This document shows, one piece after another, positions 19,857 through 27,936 of a DNA stretch of 64,000 nucleotides; position 1 is the stretch's first letter, and each line of letters opens with the position of its first letter. Position numbers and translations under genes: made by a program. The DNA lies in the NCBI RefSeq assembly GCF_024498215.1, contig NZ_CP101806.1:744001-808000 (forward strand), in the 5' to 3' direction. The notes beneath the pieces are model-generated. The model did no database searches. It was not told where the DNA came from and saw only the letters and a program-made list of their open reading frames with translations. The DNA is from Mycoplasmopsis caviae. GTDB lineage: Bacteria > Bacillota_I > Bacilli_A > Mycoplasmatales > Metamycoplasmataceae.

Positions 19857-21785
19857 TGTGAATTCCAAAACAAATTGAGCTCTTTAAATTCCAAAACAAT
19901 TTGAACACTTTGTGGTAATTTTTCATTAGATTATTTTATGAATAAAGACACAAAAGATAAGGTATCAAAAAGTTAATTTTATAATTTAGTGCCTTATTTT
20001 TTATATTTATAAATATCCATATGAAAAAATCATTTAATACTAATCACAGAGATTCAACTGAATATGAATTAAATAAAAAATTAATATTGAAAAAATTGTT
20101 TTCTATTTAAAAAAGGCTTTACTGCAAGAAGAATTCATTCTTTGATTGGAGATGGATCGAGCGGAATTTCTTATTCAACTATTAGAAGATACATTAAACA
20201 AATTAGAGAGTGTGAAAAGGAAAATGCAACATCAATTGTAATGTATTCACATGGAAATTTAAACAACAAAAATGCAGAAAAAGATTTTAACAATGAAATA
20301 GAAAAGGCAATTACAAATATGAAATTAAAGGACAAAGAATATTTTAAAGATAGGGACAAAAATAAGTTTTCTGTACCTTTTAATCATTTTTTAAAAATAA
20401 AGACGAAGATAAACTTAAAGAAAAAATGTGCCTTACAACATTCATAAATAAATGTAATATGACAGGCTATGTTAAACCTACACAACATAAGAAAACAAGG
20501 AGAAATGTTAGAAATTATTTAATTGCATTAACAAAAACAGAAGATAAAAATATAAACAAAAAACAGCTTTATATAAAGATTAAATCAATTGATAATATGG
20601 AGAATGTTAAAAGGTTACCAAGAACAATGAATTCAGTTAAATTTGAATTTGGTGAACAAGTGCAAGCAGACGCTTGTTATGAAGCGTGAATTAAAGAATT
20701 AGACAATTTTCATATATATTTCATATATATACAATTGTAGAAACATCTTCCAAAATGTTGGTCTCAATATATGCTGAGAAAGAAGAAACAACAATAGGTT
20801 ATATGAAACTTTTTGAACTTCTTTATAGGGCTTTGGGATTCCAATGTCTGTTAGAACAGATAAAAGAACGTGCTTTTCTTACAAAAGGAATGATACTGAA
20901 TTAGCACGACAAATCATAAAAAAGGTACTGAAGTATCGTCTGCAAGTTACGGCGAATTTAAACTAGATGTGGAGCGAACAAACAGAACTTTACAACCTTG
21001 GTTAATAATTTTTTACGTGATAATAATATAAAAACTATTGATCAAATTAATGAAAATGCTCACTTGATCATTAATAAATATAATGAACATTTCAATAAAA
21101 AATAGGTGATAAATTAAATTTCTTTATAAAACCAAAAGATGAAATGGATACAAAGTTATATCTATCAATTGATAGAAAATTCAACAATGGTGTTATTCAA
21201 TTTCAAAATAAATTTTATATACCGGTTACAGATGATAACAAGTACAAAATTATACAAAACGGTGTGGAATTGAGGTTCGTTCATAATTCAAATAATGAGT
21301 ATTTCTTCATTATCAACAATAAACTATTCAAAGCAAGAATATTACGTGATGATGAGTTAACTGAGTTTCAAAAATTTTGTAAAACATTTCATTTGTTCTA
21401 TGATGACAAAAGATCAGAATGCTTATATCGGGCCACAAAAGCAAGTAAAGACTTTTTACCTTACCTACGAAAGTTAATTGATGACATTAGCAATACTTCT
21501 AATTGCTCAAATGAACTCCTTAAAGAAAATCTAAATATGGCAGAATTAATTTATAAATCATTAAGCGATAACTATAAATTATTGCTAGATTCAGTTGAAA
21601 AAACAGCCAGCAACTAACTAACTGTTTATAAAAAAAGGCAATAATGGAGAATTTAATTCTCCATTTTTATTTTAAAAAATAATAGTTAATTCCAAAACAA
21701 AAGGAGAACTTATAGGAGCTCATTTTGTTTTGGAATTAAACACAAAAAAGAGCTCAATTTGTTTTAAAACTTACACACATTATTA
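19857..21785 (+). mobile_element. IS1202-like element, family A, copy 2 (1929 bp)
   Basis: Ends TGTGAATTCCAAAAC and, on the other strand, TGTAAGTTTTAAAAC. Orientation is opposite to copies 1 and 3. It has the same subterminal inverted repeat near the right end (about 21686-21738). Confidence 0.87.
20021..21617 (+). pseudogene. family A transposase, copy 2
   Basis: Carries the conserved slippery heptamers T TTT TTA (20387-20393) and A AAA AAG (20918-20924). It has private lesions: shorter A runs at about 20083 and 20113, an 11-base duplication in the TATA-rich stretch at about 20712, and a lost T near 20834. The C-terminal 157-residue block (21144-21617) is open. Confidence 0.7.
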
Positions 21786-21822
21786 GATAATGTAACAAAT
21801 AATTTTAGGATGTTAGATATAG
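21786..21822 (+). repeat. 37-bp target duplication, right copy (family A copy 2)
   Basis: Begins CACATTATTAGATAATG. Compare 17623-17656 plus 19854-19856, with one mismatch. Confidence 0.85.
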
Positions 21823-21863
21823 ATCTTTGATTAGTACATTTTCAAATAATACAATGAAAAATT

Positions 21864-21886
21864 AAAACGAGGCAACTGCCTCGTAA
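21864..21886 (-). terminator. terminator of the small peptide gene
   Basis: CGAGGCA/TGCCTCG with a two-base loop, followed on the minus strand by TTTTAATTTTT. Directly after the stop at 21890. Confidence 0.75.
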
Positions 21887-21889
21887 ATT

Positions 21890-22126
21890 TTATCAAGCAT
21901 AGTAAACGTTTGAACTCTTTGGTGAATCTTCTCATTTAGTAACGCTGTCTTTTGTTCTGAATTCGCCTTTACGTCTAATATTACTTTGAACAATACCATT
22001 AATTGTGCTTGCAACTGATGTTAAAATACCAATAATTGATGTGATTGCAGCAATACTAATTCCACCATTAATGTTTGCTTCTTGTTCTTTTGTTAAAGGT
22101 TTAAAATTTAGTGGTTTATTTTTCAT
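21890..22126 (-). CDS. small peptide with a double-glycine-type leader (bacteriocin-like candidate)
   Basis: 78 residues, starting MKNKPLNFKPLTKEQEANINGG. This resembles leaders cleaved after Gly-Gly by C39-peptidase ABC exporters: Leu at -12, Thr at -11, Ile at -4, Gly at -2 and -1. The predicted mature part is 56 residues: a hydrophobic stretch rich in Ile, Gly, Ala and Ser (about 23-49), then a basic and polar tail with two TGA-coded Trp residues ending VYYAW. The start at 22126 is chosen for its AAAGGAG ribosome site. The gene stands alone between the mscL terminator and its own terminator. No exporter or immunity gene is visible in this window. It might instead be a small membrane protein whose GG is coincidental. 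Confidence 0.6.
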
Positions 22127-22216
22127 TTTTCTCCTTTCACAATTCACTTTACAAAATTAACTTAAATGTTTAATTTCTGGAATAATTTGGTAAAAATTAT
22201 GCCAAAATCACAAAAA

Positions 22217-22245
22217 ATTACAAAGCCTCCACACTTTGTAATCAA
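22217..22245 (-). terminator. terminator of mscL
   Basis: ATTACAAAG and CTTTGTAAT form a 9-bp stem around an 8-base loop, with a T6 run on the minus strand. Confidence 0.8.
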
Positions 22246-22248
22246 AAT

Positions 22249-22668
22249 TTATTTTCTATTTTGTTCTAAATTTTCAAGTCTTTCATTTAGTTTTTTAAGT
22301 TCATTTAAAATAAGTTCTTCTGTTGTTGGCTTTGGTTCAATAACAGCAGGTGGGTTTTTCTTTAATTTTTTAGCTTCAATTACGTTTCTAATTAAATATA
22401 TCACTATCAAGGCTACAAAAATTATAAATGCAACAATAATAAACGAAATTAGTGCTGCTAAGAATTTACCAATTAAAATATTGCCAACTTTTAATTCTTT
22501 AACTTCATCAACATTAAACAATTTTGCAATTGCTTGCATAATAACATCGTTTGCTAACGAAGATACAACTGCATTAAATGCAGTACCTAATAAAAGACCG
22601 ATAGCAAGCATGAACATATTGCCACGTTTAACAACTGTTCAAGCATCATTACAAGATTTTTTAAACAT
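22249..22668 (-). CDS. mscL: large-conductance mechanosensitive channel
   Basis: A 139-residue protein. The N terminus MFKKSCNDAWTVVKRGNMFMLAIGLLLGTAFNAVVSSL matches the MscL amphipathic helix and pore-lining TM1. Residues about 70-100 form TM2, and the end is a charged helix (LNELKKLNERLENLEQNRK). It forms homopentamers that release solutes on hypo-osmotic stress. The start at 22668 includes a TGA Trp and gives the family's usual N terminus. No clear Shine-Dalgarno is seen. The gene is followed by its own terminator. Confidence 0.9.
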
Positions 22669-22767
22669 GATTTAATTATATATTCTTTTAAATTCTATAA
22701 TATGCAATAAGGTATTTTTTCATAATAAACACATTTGATTTTGGTTTTATATTTTTTTCTAAAACGC

Positions 22768-22778
22768 CTGTTTTATAG
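22768..22778 (-). repeat. dispersed motif copy 5
   Basis: Minus-strand CTATAAAACAG framed by GCC/GGC, between mscL and grpE. It can fold as a hairpin just downstream of grpE. Confidence 0.8.
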
Positions 22779-22810
22779 GCTAATAAAAAAATAAGTAATT
22801 TTAAAATTAC

Positions 22811-24115
22811 TTACTGTTTTTTTGATTTCTTGCTTGTTTGTTTTTTGTCTTTGGTCTTTTCAACTTTTGCTTTTGGCTCTTTTTTCTCTTTAGAAGTTGC
22901 ATTCTCACTTTTGGTTTCAACAACAACTTTTTCGCTTTTTTCTTCTTGTTTTGCTTTTGTATCAACTGATGAATTTTGGTTAATTACAACTAAGGCTGGT
23001 TTAATAACTCTATCATATAGTTTAAATCCAACTGCACTAACTTTGATAATTGAATTGTGTTTTTTATCAGCATGTTTTTCAACTTCAAGCACTTTTTGAG
23101 TATTAGGATCAAAGTCATCTCCAATTTTAGGTTCAATTGCTCTGATGCCGTGTTTTGTTAAAACATCATTAATCAAATTAATAATCATTTCAAAACCTAC
23201 AACATAGTTTTTAACACCACTATTTTCCGATCGAGCACCTGCTTTAATTGCTCCTTGAAGTGTGGCAAAATGAGTTGAGAAATCTTCGAAGAATTTTTGA
23301 AGTGCATATTGTTTAATTTTGTCAACTTCTTCCTTTGGAACTGTAACTCTTTGAACTGTTTCAGGAACCTTTGCAGCTCTTAATTCTTTTAATTCTGCAT
23401 TTTGCTCTTCTAATTGTTTTCTAAGAACATCAACTTGTTTTCTTAATGCAGCAGGGTCAACACCTTTACTTTCTTGCTCGCTTGTTTGTTCTAATGATTT
23501 AGTAGTTTTATTTGACATTAATTCTTTAATTTGTTTAGCTTTATTGTCAACATCTTCCTTTAAAGCAGTATTGTCTGCAACGAATTTCTTATTATCTTCA
23601 ATTAATTTTTGAATAATTTTTTCTTGGTTCTCATATTGTTTTTTAATATCAACAACATTTTTTGAGAAATTATCATTTTCGACTTTTAAGTTATTAATTT
23701 CATTCATTTGTTTTTCGTTTTTGGCTTTGAGTTCTTCAAGTTCTTTTAAATGATTACCTGTTGATGTGCTTAATTTTTGAATTTCTTCTCTTAAAGCTAT
23801 TAATTGTTTATACGATTTAACATATTCGCTGTCTTGGTAGTCTAAAACTTCAACAACAAATCTAAAAGTTTTATCTTTAAAATCAGAAACCTCATAATTT
23901 TTTGGAAAACTTACAACAAAGTCAATAATCGGTCTAACTGTTCGGTCAATAATATTGTTGTCAAAATTTGGTAAAAATGTGTTTTCACCTAAAATAAAAC
24001 TAACTTTTTCTTTTGACAAATGTTTTTGATATACATTTGAACTATTATATACCGCAACATTCGCAACTATGCCCTCACCAATTTTAAATTTATTTAAATT
24101 TGGAACTACTTTCAT
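22811..24115 (-). CDS. grpE: GrpE co-chaperone with N-terminal trigger-factor-PPIase-like domain
   Basis: 434 residues, about twice the length of usual GrpE. Residues about 10-95 (VSFILGENTFLPNF, VVSFPKNYEVSDFKDKTFRFVVEV) match the layout of the trigger-factor PPIase domain, where FPxxY and GKxxxFxV are characteristic. A coiled coil runs about 105-270. The GrpE core follows (EDFSTHFATLQGAIKAG, VVGFEMIINLINDVLTKHGI and, near the end, SIIKVSAVGFKLYDRVIKPALVVI). A Lys/Glu-rich tail closes the protein. GrpE is the nucleotide-exchange factor for DnaK. The ATG overlaps the hrcA stop by one base, so the two form an operon. Fusion with a PPIase-like domain is the unusual point. Confidence 0.88.
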   Translation of the reverse strand: MKVVPNLNKFKIGEGIVANVAVYNSSNVYQKHLSKEKVSFILGENTFLPNFDNNIIDRTVRPIIDFVVSFPKNYEVSDFKDKTFRFVVEVLDYQDSEYVKSYKQLIALREEIQKLSTSTGNHLKELEELKAKNEKQMNEINNLKVENDNFSKNVVDIKKQYENQEKIIQKLIEDNKKFVADNTALKEDVDNKAKQIKELMSNKTTKSLEQTSEQESKGVDPAALRKQVDVLRKQLEEQNAELKELRAAKVPETVQRVTVPKEEVDKIKQYALQKFFEDFSTHFATLQGAIKAGARSENSGVKNYVVGFEMIINLINDVLTKHGIRAIEPKIGDDFDPNTQKVLEVEKHADKKHNSIIKVSAVGFKLYDRVIKPALVVINQNSSVDTKAKQEEKSEKVVVETKSENATSKEKKEPKAKVEKTKDKKQTSKKSKKQ

Positions 24116-25137
24116 TATTTTTCTCCTTCTTCTTTTCTAGTGATTGGTTTATTTTCAATAAATTCCTCAAGTGCTTTGAGAGCACTAAAACCCTTCTCAT
24201 AATCCATTCGGTTTGTGCCAACAAGTGCTATTTCTTTAATTTTATTTTGTGTTTCAATTTTTTTACTTATAAATGTACTGTGATCATCAAAAATTGCAAT
24301 TTTTAAATTCTTGTCTTCATCAATTTCGCTTTCTATTGTTTTTCATATCGATTTGTTTTCAATTAAGTGAAGTATTCTACTTAGGTCTTGTCTTGAAATA
24401 TCATCGGCTAAAATTATATTATCTTTACCGTAAACTACATTAGCATTTTTAATTTGAAAGTCAAAAACATTTGTAACAAAACTTTGAAGAATACTTTCAT
24501 AGTTTTTTATTGTTTCTGACAATATTGGAGTGAGTGCTTCAGCAGTACTCTTGAGTTTTAAAATAGGTACATCTATCAATCTTTCTTTAAATATTCGTAT
24601 CGCAATTTTTAAATCTTCCATTGACACGAGATTTAAGTCAATAGTTATTGTTTTAGATGTAACTTCACCATATGAGGTAACTAAAATAATGGTTGCTTCT
24701 GAGTTGTTTAGTGGAACTAATTGAATACTCTTAAGCGTCGCGTCCTCATTACTTTCTGATGTAACTAATGTTATACCAACTGTTTCACAAATAGTTTTTG
24801 CTGCTTCTTTGACAGTTTGGTCAATTGAAACTCTACGTCTAGCAAAAATGTCCTTTAATTTTTCATATAAAACATTTGAATCTTTATTTACCAAATTTTT
24901 AACATAGTAGTTATAACCAATATTCGATGGAATACGACCACTAGAAGTATGCGTTTTTTCCAATAAACCTTGATCTTCAAATTCATTTAGTATATATCTA
25001 ACTTTTGAGGATGAAATGCTTAACTTATATTTCTCAACAAGCATTTGAGATCCAATTGGTATACCTTCCTCAATATATGATTCAATTACATATTTAAGAA
25101 TTTTCTTTTTTTCTTCATTTAATGATATTTCAGCCAT
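24115..25137 (-). CDS. hrcA: heat-inducible transcription repressor HrcA
   Basis: A 340-residue HrcA. The winged helix at about 5-75 contains IGSQMLVEKYKLSISSSKVRYILNEFEDQGLLEKTHTSSGRIPS, the family signature. The effector domain follows. The tail, past a TGA Trp, includes KIKEIALVGTNRMDYEKGFSALKALEEFI. HrcA binds CIRCE operators and represses chaperone genes. It is the first gene of hrcA-grpE and is probably autoregulated: a perfect CIRCE half-site GAGTGCTAA lies upstream at 25186-25194. Confidence 0.95.
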
Positions 25138-25168
25138 GTACTAATTATATATTAAAGTTAGTTTTATG

Positions 25169-25194
25169 TTAGTAATTAACATATAGAGTGCTAA
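25169..25194. promoter_or_regulatory. degenerate CIRCE operator upstream of hrcA
   Basis: GAGTGCTAA (25186-25194) is a perfect CIRCE half. The partner TTAGTAATT (25169-25177) keeps TTAG but is degenerate (6 of 9), and the spacer is 8 rather than 9. Position about 32-57 bases before the hrcA start supports the call. Confidence 0.5.
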
Positions 25195-25218
25195 ATTTGT
25201 TTTTTATACTTATTAGCC

Positions 25219-25229
25219 TGTTTTATAGT
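25219..25229 (-). repeat. dispersed motif copy 6
   Basis: Minus-strand CTATAAAACAG in the gap between the membrane protein gene and hrcA. Confidence 0.8.
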
Positions 25230-25290
25230 TATTTTAGTTAAAATTTGTTGCTACATATTAAATATTTTTCTTGTCTAAGTGCCAAAAATA

Positions 25291-25317
25291 AAAAGTAAGA
25301 GTTAGTTCTCTTACTTA
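25291..25317 (-). terminator. terminator of the small membrane protein gene
   Basis: AAGTAAGAG and CTCTTACTT form a 9-bp stem, followed on the minus strand by a short T run. It lies 13 bases after the stop. Confidence 0.75.
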
Positions 25318-25329
25318 ATTAAAATATCA

Positions 25330-25716
25330 CTATTCAACTTTTGTATCAGTTGCTTGGGTTGGTGTTGCAACTTCTTCTTTTGTCATTAAAATAATTATGT
25401 GTGCAACAAAGTCGCAAATCGCAACAAAGAAACCAACAATGTATAAAATAAATGGCAATTTATATTGTTCTTTGCTTACAATTTTAACCATGATTAATAT
25501 CTTTAAAATAAATACTGTAATCATTGAAAAAAATGCTAACACTACTGCAAACAATACACCTGTGCTTGCAGCAAGTACACCTGTTGATCCTATTTGTGGA
25601 CTAGTCATTGAAGCAACAAAAGTTGGGTACAATAATGCTATTGAAACAACAACTAATATTGCAGCGATAACTTCAATAAGGATTGCTGATAGTGCTAATT
25701 TCTTTACTTTTGACAT
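25330..25716 (-). CDS. small multi-pass membrane protein, unknown function
   Basis: 128 residues with three clear hydrophobic helices (about 8-30, 45-78, 88-112) and a polar, acidic C terminus (TKEEVATPTQATDTKVE). No family recognised. No signal peptide cleavage site is obvious. The ribosome site is weak (AAGGAAAA). It is transcribed in the same direction as rpmE and rpsD upstream, 30 bases after rpmE begins its approach, but has its own terminator. Confidence 0.7.
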   Translation of the reverse strand: MSKVKKLALSAILIEVIAAILVVVSIALLYPTFVASMTSPQIGSTGVLAASTGVLFAVVLAFFSMITVFILKILIMVKIVSKEQYKLPFILYIVGFFVAICDFVAHIIILMTKEEVATPTQATDTKVE

Positions 25717-25746
25717 ATTTAATTTTCCTTAAAATAAACTGAATTA

Positions 25747-25968
25747 TTATTTTTTAGTCTTTTGCTTTTGTTTTGCTAAACGTTGGTTAAATTTATCAAT
25801 CATACCAGTTGCTTTTGTTTTTGTTCTATCTCCTGTATAAACTACATGGCAACCTGAACAAACATCGACAGAAATTGATTTTTTAGTTGAGCCAAATTGA
25901 AACTTTTTACCACAAGTTGAGCATGTTGCATCAACTGTGAAGTATTGTGGATGTATATTTTTTCTCAT
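25747..25968 (-). CDS. rpmE: 50S ribosomal protein L31 (zinc-binding type)
   Basis: 73 residues reading MRKNIHPQYFTVDATCSTCGKKFQFGSTKKSISVDVCSGCHVVYTG. The two CxxC pairs (residues 16/19 and 37/40) mark the zinc-containing C+ form of L31. A Lys-rich tail follows. Lies between rpsD and the small membrane protein on the same strand. Confidence 0.95.
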   Translation of the reverse strand: MRKNIHPQYFTVDATCSTCGKKFQFGSTKKSISVDVCSGCHVVYTGDRTKTKATGMIDKFNQRLAKQKQKTKK

Positions 25969-25987
25969 AAATAAACTCCTTTAACTA

Positions 25988-26584
25988 TTATTTTGAGTAG
26001 AACTCAACAATAAAGTTTTCCTTAATTTCTGGATGTAATTCGCTTCTATCTGGCATTCTGTCATATTTAACACTAAAACCTTTACGGCTTAATCATGTTG
26101 ATGCTGATCTATCTTTTAGATTCGATTCAATAACTGAATTTTTGTGGCTCTTTTCCTTTAATTCAATTGTTGAACCAACTTCAACATGCATTGAAGGGAT
26201 GTCAACTTTATGTCCATTTAATGTAAAATGGCCATGGCTAACTAATTGACGTGCTTGGCGACGTGTTGATGCAAAGCCAGCTCTATAAACTAAGTTGTCT
26301 AGACGGCTTTCTAAAAGTTGTAACAAGTTTGTACCTGTAACACCCTTAATTTTTGTAGCACGTATGTAGTATTTGTGCATTTGTCTTTCATTTAAACCAT
26401 AAACATATTTAACTTTTTGTTTTTCATAAAGGTGAAGTCCATAGTCACTTAATTTAACACGTTTGTTTCCGTGTTGACCAGGTGCATATGTTCTTTTTCT
26501 ACCTTTTGAAAATTCTTTACCAGTTTCTAAAATTGAAAAACCATAACGACGGCTCTTTTTAAAAACAGGACCTCTATATCTCAT
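25988..26584 (-). CDS. rpsD: 30S ribosomal protein S4
   Basis: 198 residues. [39 protein letters not shown] is the standard N terminus. The S4 RNA-binding domain ([40 protein letters not shown]) is at about 92-155. A TGA Trp follows residue 163 and the true stop is at 25988. The start at 26584 is chosen because AGAGGAA lies upstream and homologues begin MxRYxGP. S4 nucleates 16S rRNA assembly and is often autoregulated through its leader. Confidence 0.96.
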
Positions 26585-26604
26585 ATTTCCTCTTTCTGCA
26601 TAAA

Positions 26605-26700
26605 ACAAGAAGAGGGCAATCTCTAGATGAATTAATAAAGTTCTAATGATTTTGGTCTTAGCAGCAAACCTACTTTCAACTCAATACGAAACTTTATTAT
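26605..26700 (-). promoter_or_regulatory. structured rpsD leader, possible S4 autoregulatory RNA
   Basis: AATAAAGTT (26634-26642) and AACTTTATT (26690-26698) can pair to close a 47-base interior. A second AGAG/CTCT hairpin lies nearer to the start codon. Position directly upstream of rpsD suggests an autogenous S4 site, but sequence match to a known class was not tested. Confidence 0.4.
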
Positions 26701-26799
26701 TTTTCTCCTATGAATGCCTGCTGTTATATGCTATTTAATTTTATATTAAAAGTTAATAAATCATAACAAATTTGTTAATTACTGATTTTGTTGTTTTTT

Positions 26800-27672
26800 T
26801 TACTCATTTTTTATACTTTCGGTCACTTTATTTTCAAATTTTATTCGTAATGTTGATTTTCAAAAATAACTTAATCCTATTGGTGCAAAGATCGCTATAA
26901 CAATCATCAAAACATTCAACGCAATCACAATTGCAATCTTGCCACCACGGTAAAAGAATGGCTCAATAAAATTTAAGAAACTATAAACTACTATGTCACT
27001 GTCAACATATTGACTTAACACATTTGCTTTATTTGAGTAATTGTTAGTAAAGTTACCTGAGTATTTTCTGCCTAATCAAAATATCACAAAAGCTAATACA
27101 AAATAACCAATTACACCTAAATTTGATAAAAACATAAGTTTTTTATCAACAACAATATTTTTGCGATTGAAAATTAAAATTAGAATTCCAATAAAAGGGT
27201 TAATTGCATGAACATTTGTACTTGTAAATAACGCTAATGCAGTATATTTTGCACCAAATACTTTTGGGAAAATTAAACTTCAATAAATTGCAAATGTAAT
27301 AGTTATATAAACAACACTAATAAAGAAAGTTTTTTGAATTCTTTTATTGTTGTAAAAGTAACCAAAAAGTACCATACTAATACCTAACAAGAAGTTAGAC
27401 ATATATGTAAACGTTTGAGTATATTTTCAACTATTACCTATAAATGAAGGTGCAGCTTTAGATGCTTGAATCTTAGCAATAATGCCAGGGTTTGCAGCCT
27501 CAAGTTCCTTAATTATTTTATCTAATTTAATTGAAGTATTTAGTCAGGTTAAAACTAAGCTTAATAGTGTAATTGCTAAAACAATTACTCCAAAAATAAA
27601 GGTAATTTTTCTTAAAATTGTTCAATTTTTAAAGTCAAAATTACATTTTTTTTCACATGTAGAATTTGTCAT
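26800..27672 (-). CDS. multi-pass membrane protein, unknown (possibly DUF1600-like)
   Basis: A 290-residue protein with about seven hydrophobic segments, and TGA Trp codons at several points. It starts MTNSTCEKKCNFDFKNWTILRKITFIFG with AAAGGA upstream. Large soluble loops are at about 50-85 (KIIKELEAANPGIIAKIQASKAAPSFIG) and about 225-250. The pattern is reminiscent of the mycoplasma-specific DUF1600 membrane proteins, but I cannot confirm that. It is divergent from gyrA and ends 215 bases before rpsD. Confidence 0.65.
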
Positions 27673-27936
27673 TTTTCATCCTTTCAATAGTTAAAACTTA
27701 ATTATTATAAATTATTTTAAAAAATGAGAAAAAATAATTTAATTATTAGAACTTTTGCATTTTTACAATTTATCTATAAAATAGTGTTTTTTGACAAAAA
27801 AACGAACATTTAATTAGTTAAATTATTAATATGATTAACCGTTCAAAATAATTAAAAAAAATCTTAAAAATTAGACATTTAGTGCTATAATATTTTAATA
27901 TATTTTATATATTAAAAGTTTGTAAGGAGGAATTCC
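27673..27936. promoter_or_regulatory. divergent promoter region, gyrA extended -10 at 27886-27891
   Basis: A 264-base AT-rich gap. GTGCTATAAT provides a TGC-extended -10 for gyrA, about 45 bases before the ATG, and GTAAGGAGG is a strong ribosome site. The left half serves the divergent membrane protein. A near-match to the dispersed motif (CTATAAAATAG) lies at about 27775. Confidence 0.5.

Noticed and set aside
17657-21785. Integrative element or prophage covering the whole island
   Set aside because: Only two insertion sequences with their own ends and target repeats are present; there are no cargo, replication or conjugation genes.
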